64,000 nt of DNA, taken from contig NZ_JACSQS010000005.1 of the NCBI RefSeq assembly GCF_014836545.1, positions 97,594 to 161,593 on the forward strand, given 5' to 3'. Source of the stretch: Stenotrophomonas lacuserhaii. GTDB lineage: Bacteria > Pseudomonadota > Gammaproteobacteria > Xanthomonadales > Xanthomonadaceae. The position numbers and the translations under genes are program-made. Under the pieces are notes generated by a model, which saw nothing but the letters and a program-made list of their open reading frames with translations, did not search any database and had not been told where the DNA came from. This document shows, piece after piece, positions 63,997 to 64,000 of the stretch. The first letter of the stretch is position 1. Every line of letters starts with the position of its first letter.

Positions 63997-64000
63997 CCAG

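Noticed and set aside
1-64000. CRISPR arrays, prophage, insertion sequences, integrons or defence islands
   Set aside because: No regularly spaced direct repeats, transposase, integrase or phage genes were found. The repeats present are short palindromes only.

Overview
This window reads as a stretch of chromosome from a high-GC gammaproteobacterium of the Xanthomonadaceae, most likely Stenotrophomonas (S. maltophilia group). The grounds are an emrR-emrC-emrA-emrB efflux operon in the order known for EmrCABsm, a two-component pair divergent from a macA-macB-outer-membrane-lipoprotein set, a map-glnD-dapD-arsC-like-dapE operon, and short GTAG-type hairpin repeats (SMAG-like) in several intergenic gaps. 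No prophage, insertion sequence, CRISPR array or recognisable defence island is visible; nearly all of it is core chromosome. The species call is inference from family knowledge, not from a search.

Layout. 1-4994: phosphate regulon pstS-pstC-pstA-pstB-phoU behind a candidate Pho box and a long perfect inverted repeat. 5094-8845: rnt, convergent with a large sensor/diguanylate cyclase. 8998-15996: histidine kinase and response regulator divergent from a MacAB-type ABC efflux system with its own outer-membrane channel. 15997-16254: convergent gap with hairpin repeats and a 25-C homopolymer. 16255-20077: rlmB, a GFA-family gene and rnr, all on the minus strand. 20163-22469: three near-identical tRNA-Leu(CAG) genes, each with its own strong promoter and terminator, two of them flanking a TauE-like permease and a divergent LysR regulator. 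22545-27378: emrCAB with its MarR regulator and a candidate operator. 27477-30766: AraC-type regulator and parC. 30803-33752: bacterioferritin-like gene and a penicillin-acylase-family gene. 33823-35750: asnB behind what looks like a ribosome-dependent transcription attenuator with an asparagine-rich leader peptide. 35878-37536: a Sel1 lipoprotein and a pentapeptide-repeat protein. 37550-43518 (minus strand): dapE, ArsC-like, dapD, glnD and map as one tightly packed operon. 43716-63996 (plus strand): rpsB-tsf, an HDOD-GGDEF gene, pyrH, frr, uppS, cdsA, dxr, rseP, bamA, lpxD, fabZ, lpxA, lpxB, rnhB, dnaE, which is the conserved translation / isoprenoid / envelope-biogenesis / lipid A cluster, here without skp between bamA and lpxD.

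How it fits together. pst-phoU senses and imports phosphate. The Mac and Emr systems are two tripartite efflux pumps, each next to its own regulator. glnD (nitrogen sensing), dapD/dapE (diaminopimelate and lysine) and asnB (glutamine-dependent amide transfer) form a nitrogen and amino-acid block. The last 20 kb couples protein synthesis to isoprenoid carrier, phospholipid, outer-membrane protein and lipid A synthesis.

The most interesting signal is the asnB leader at 35594-35750: a 33-codon open frame with six Asn codons within eleven, followed by mutually exclusive antiterminator and terminator hairpins and eight U residues. It has the architecture of the his/trp/leu attenuators but with asparagine as control amino acid.
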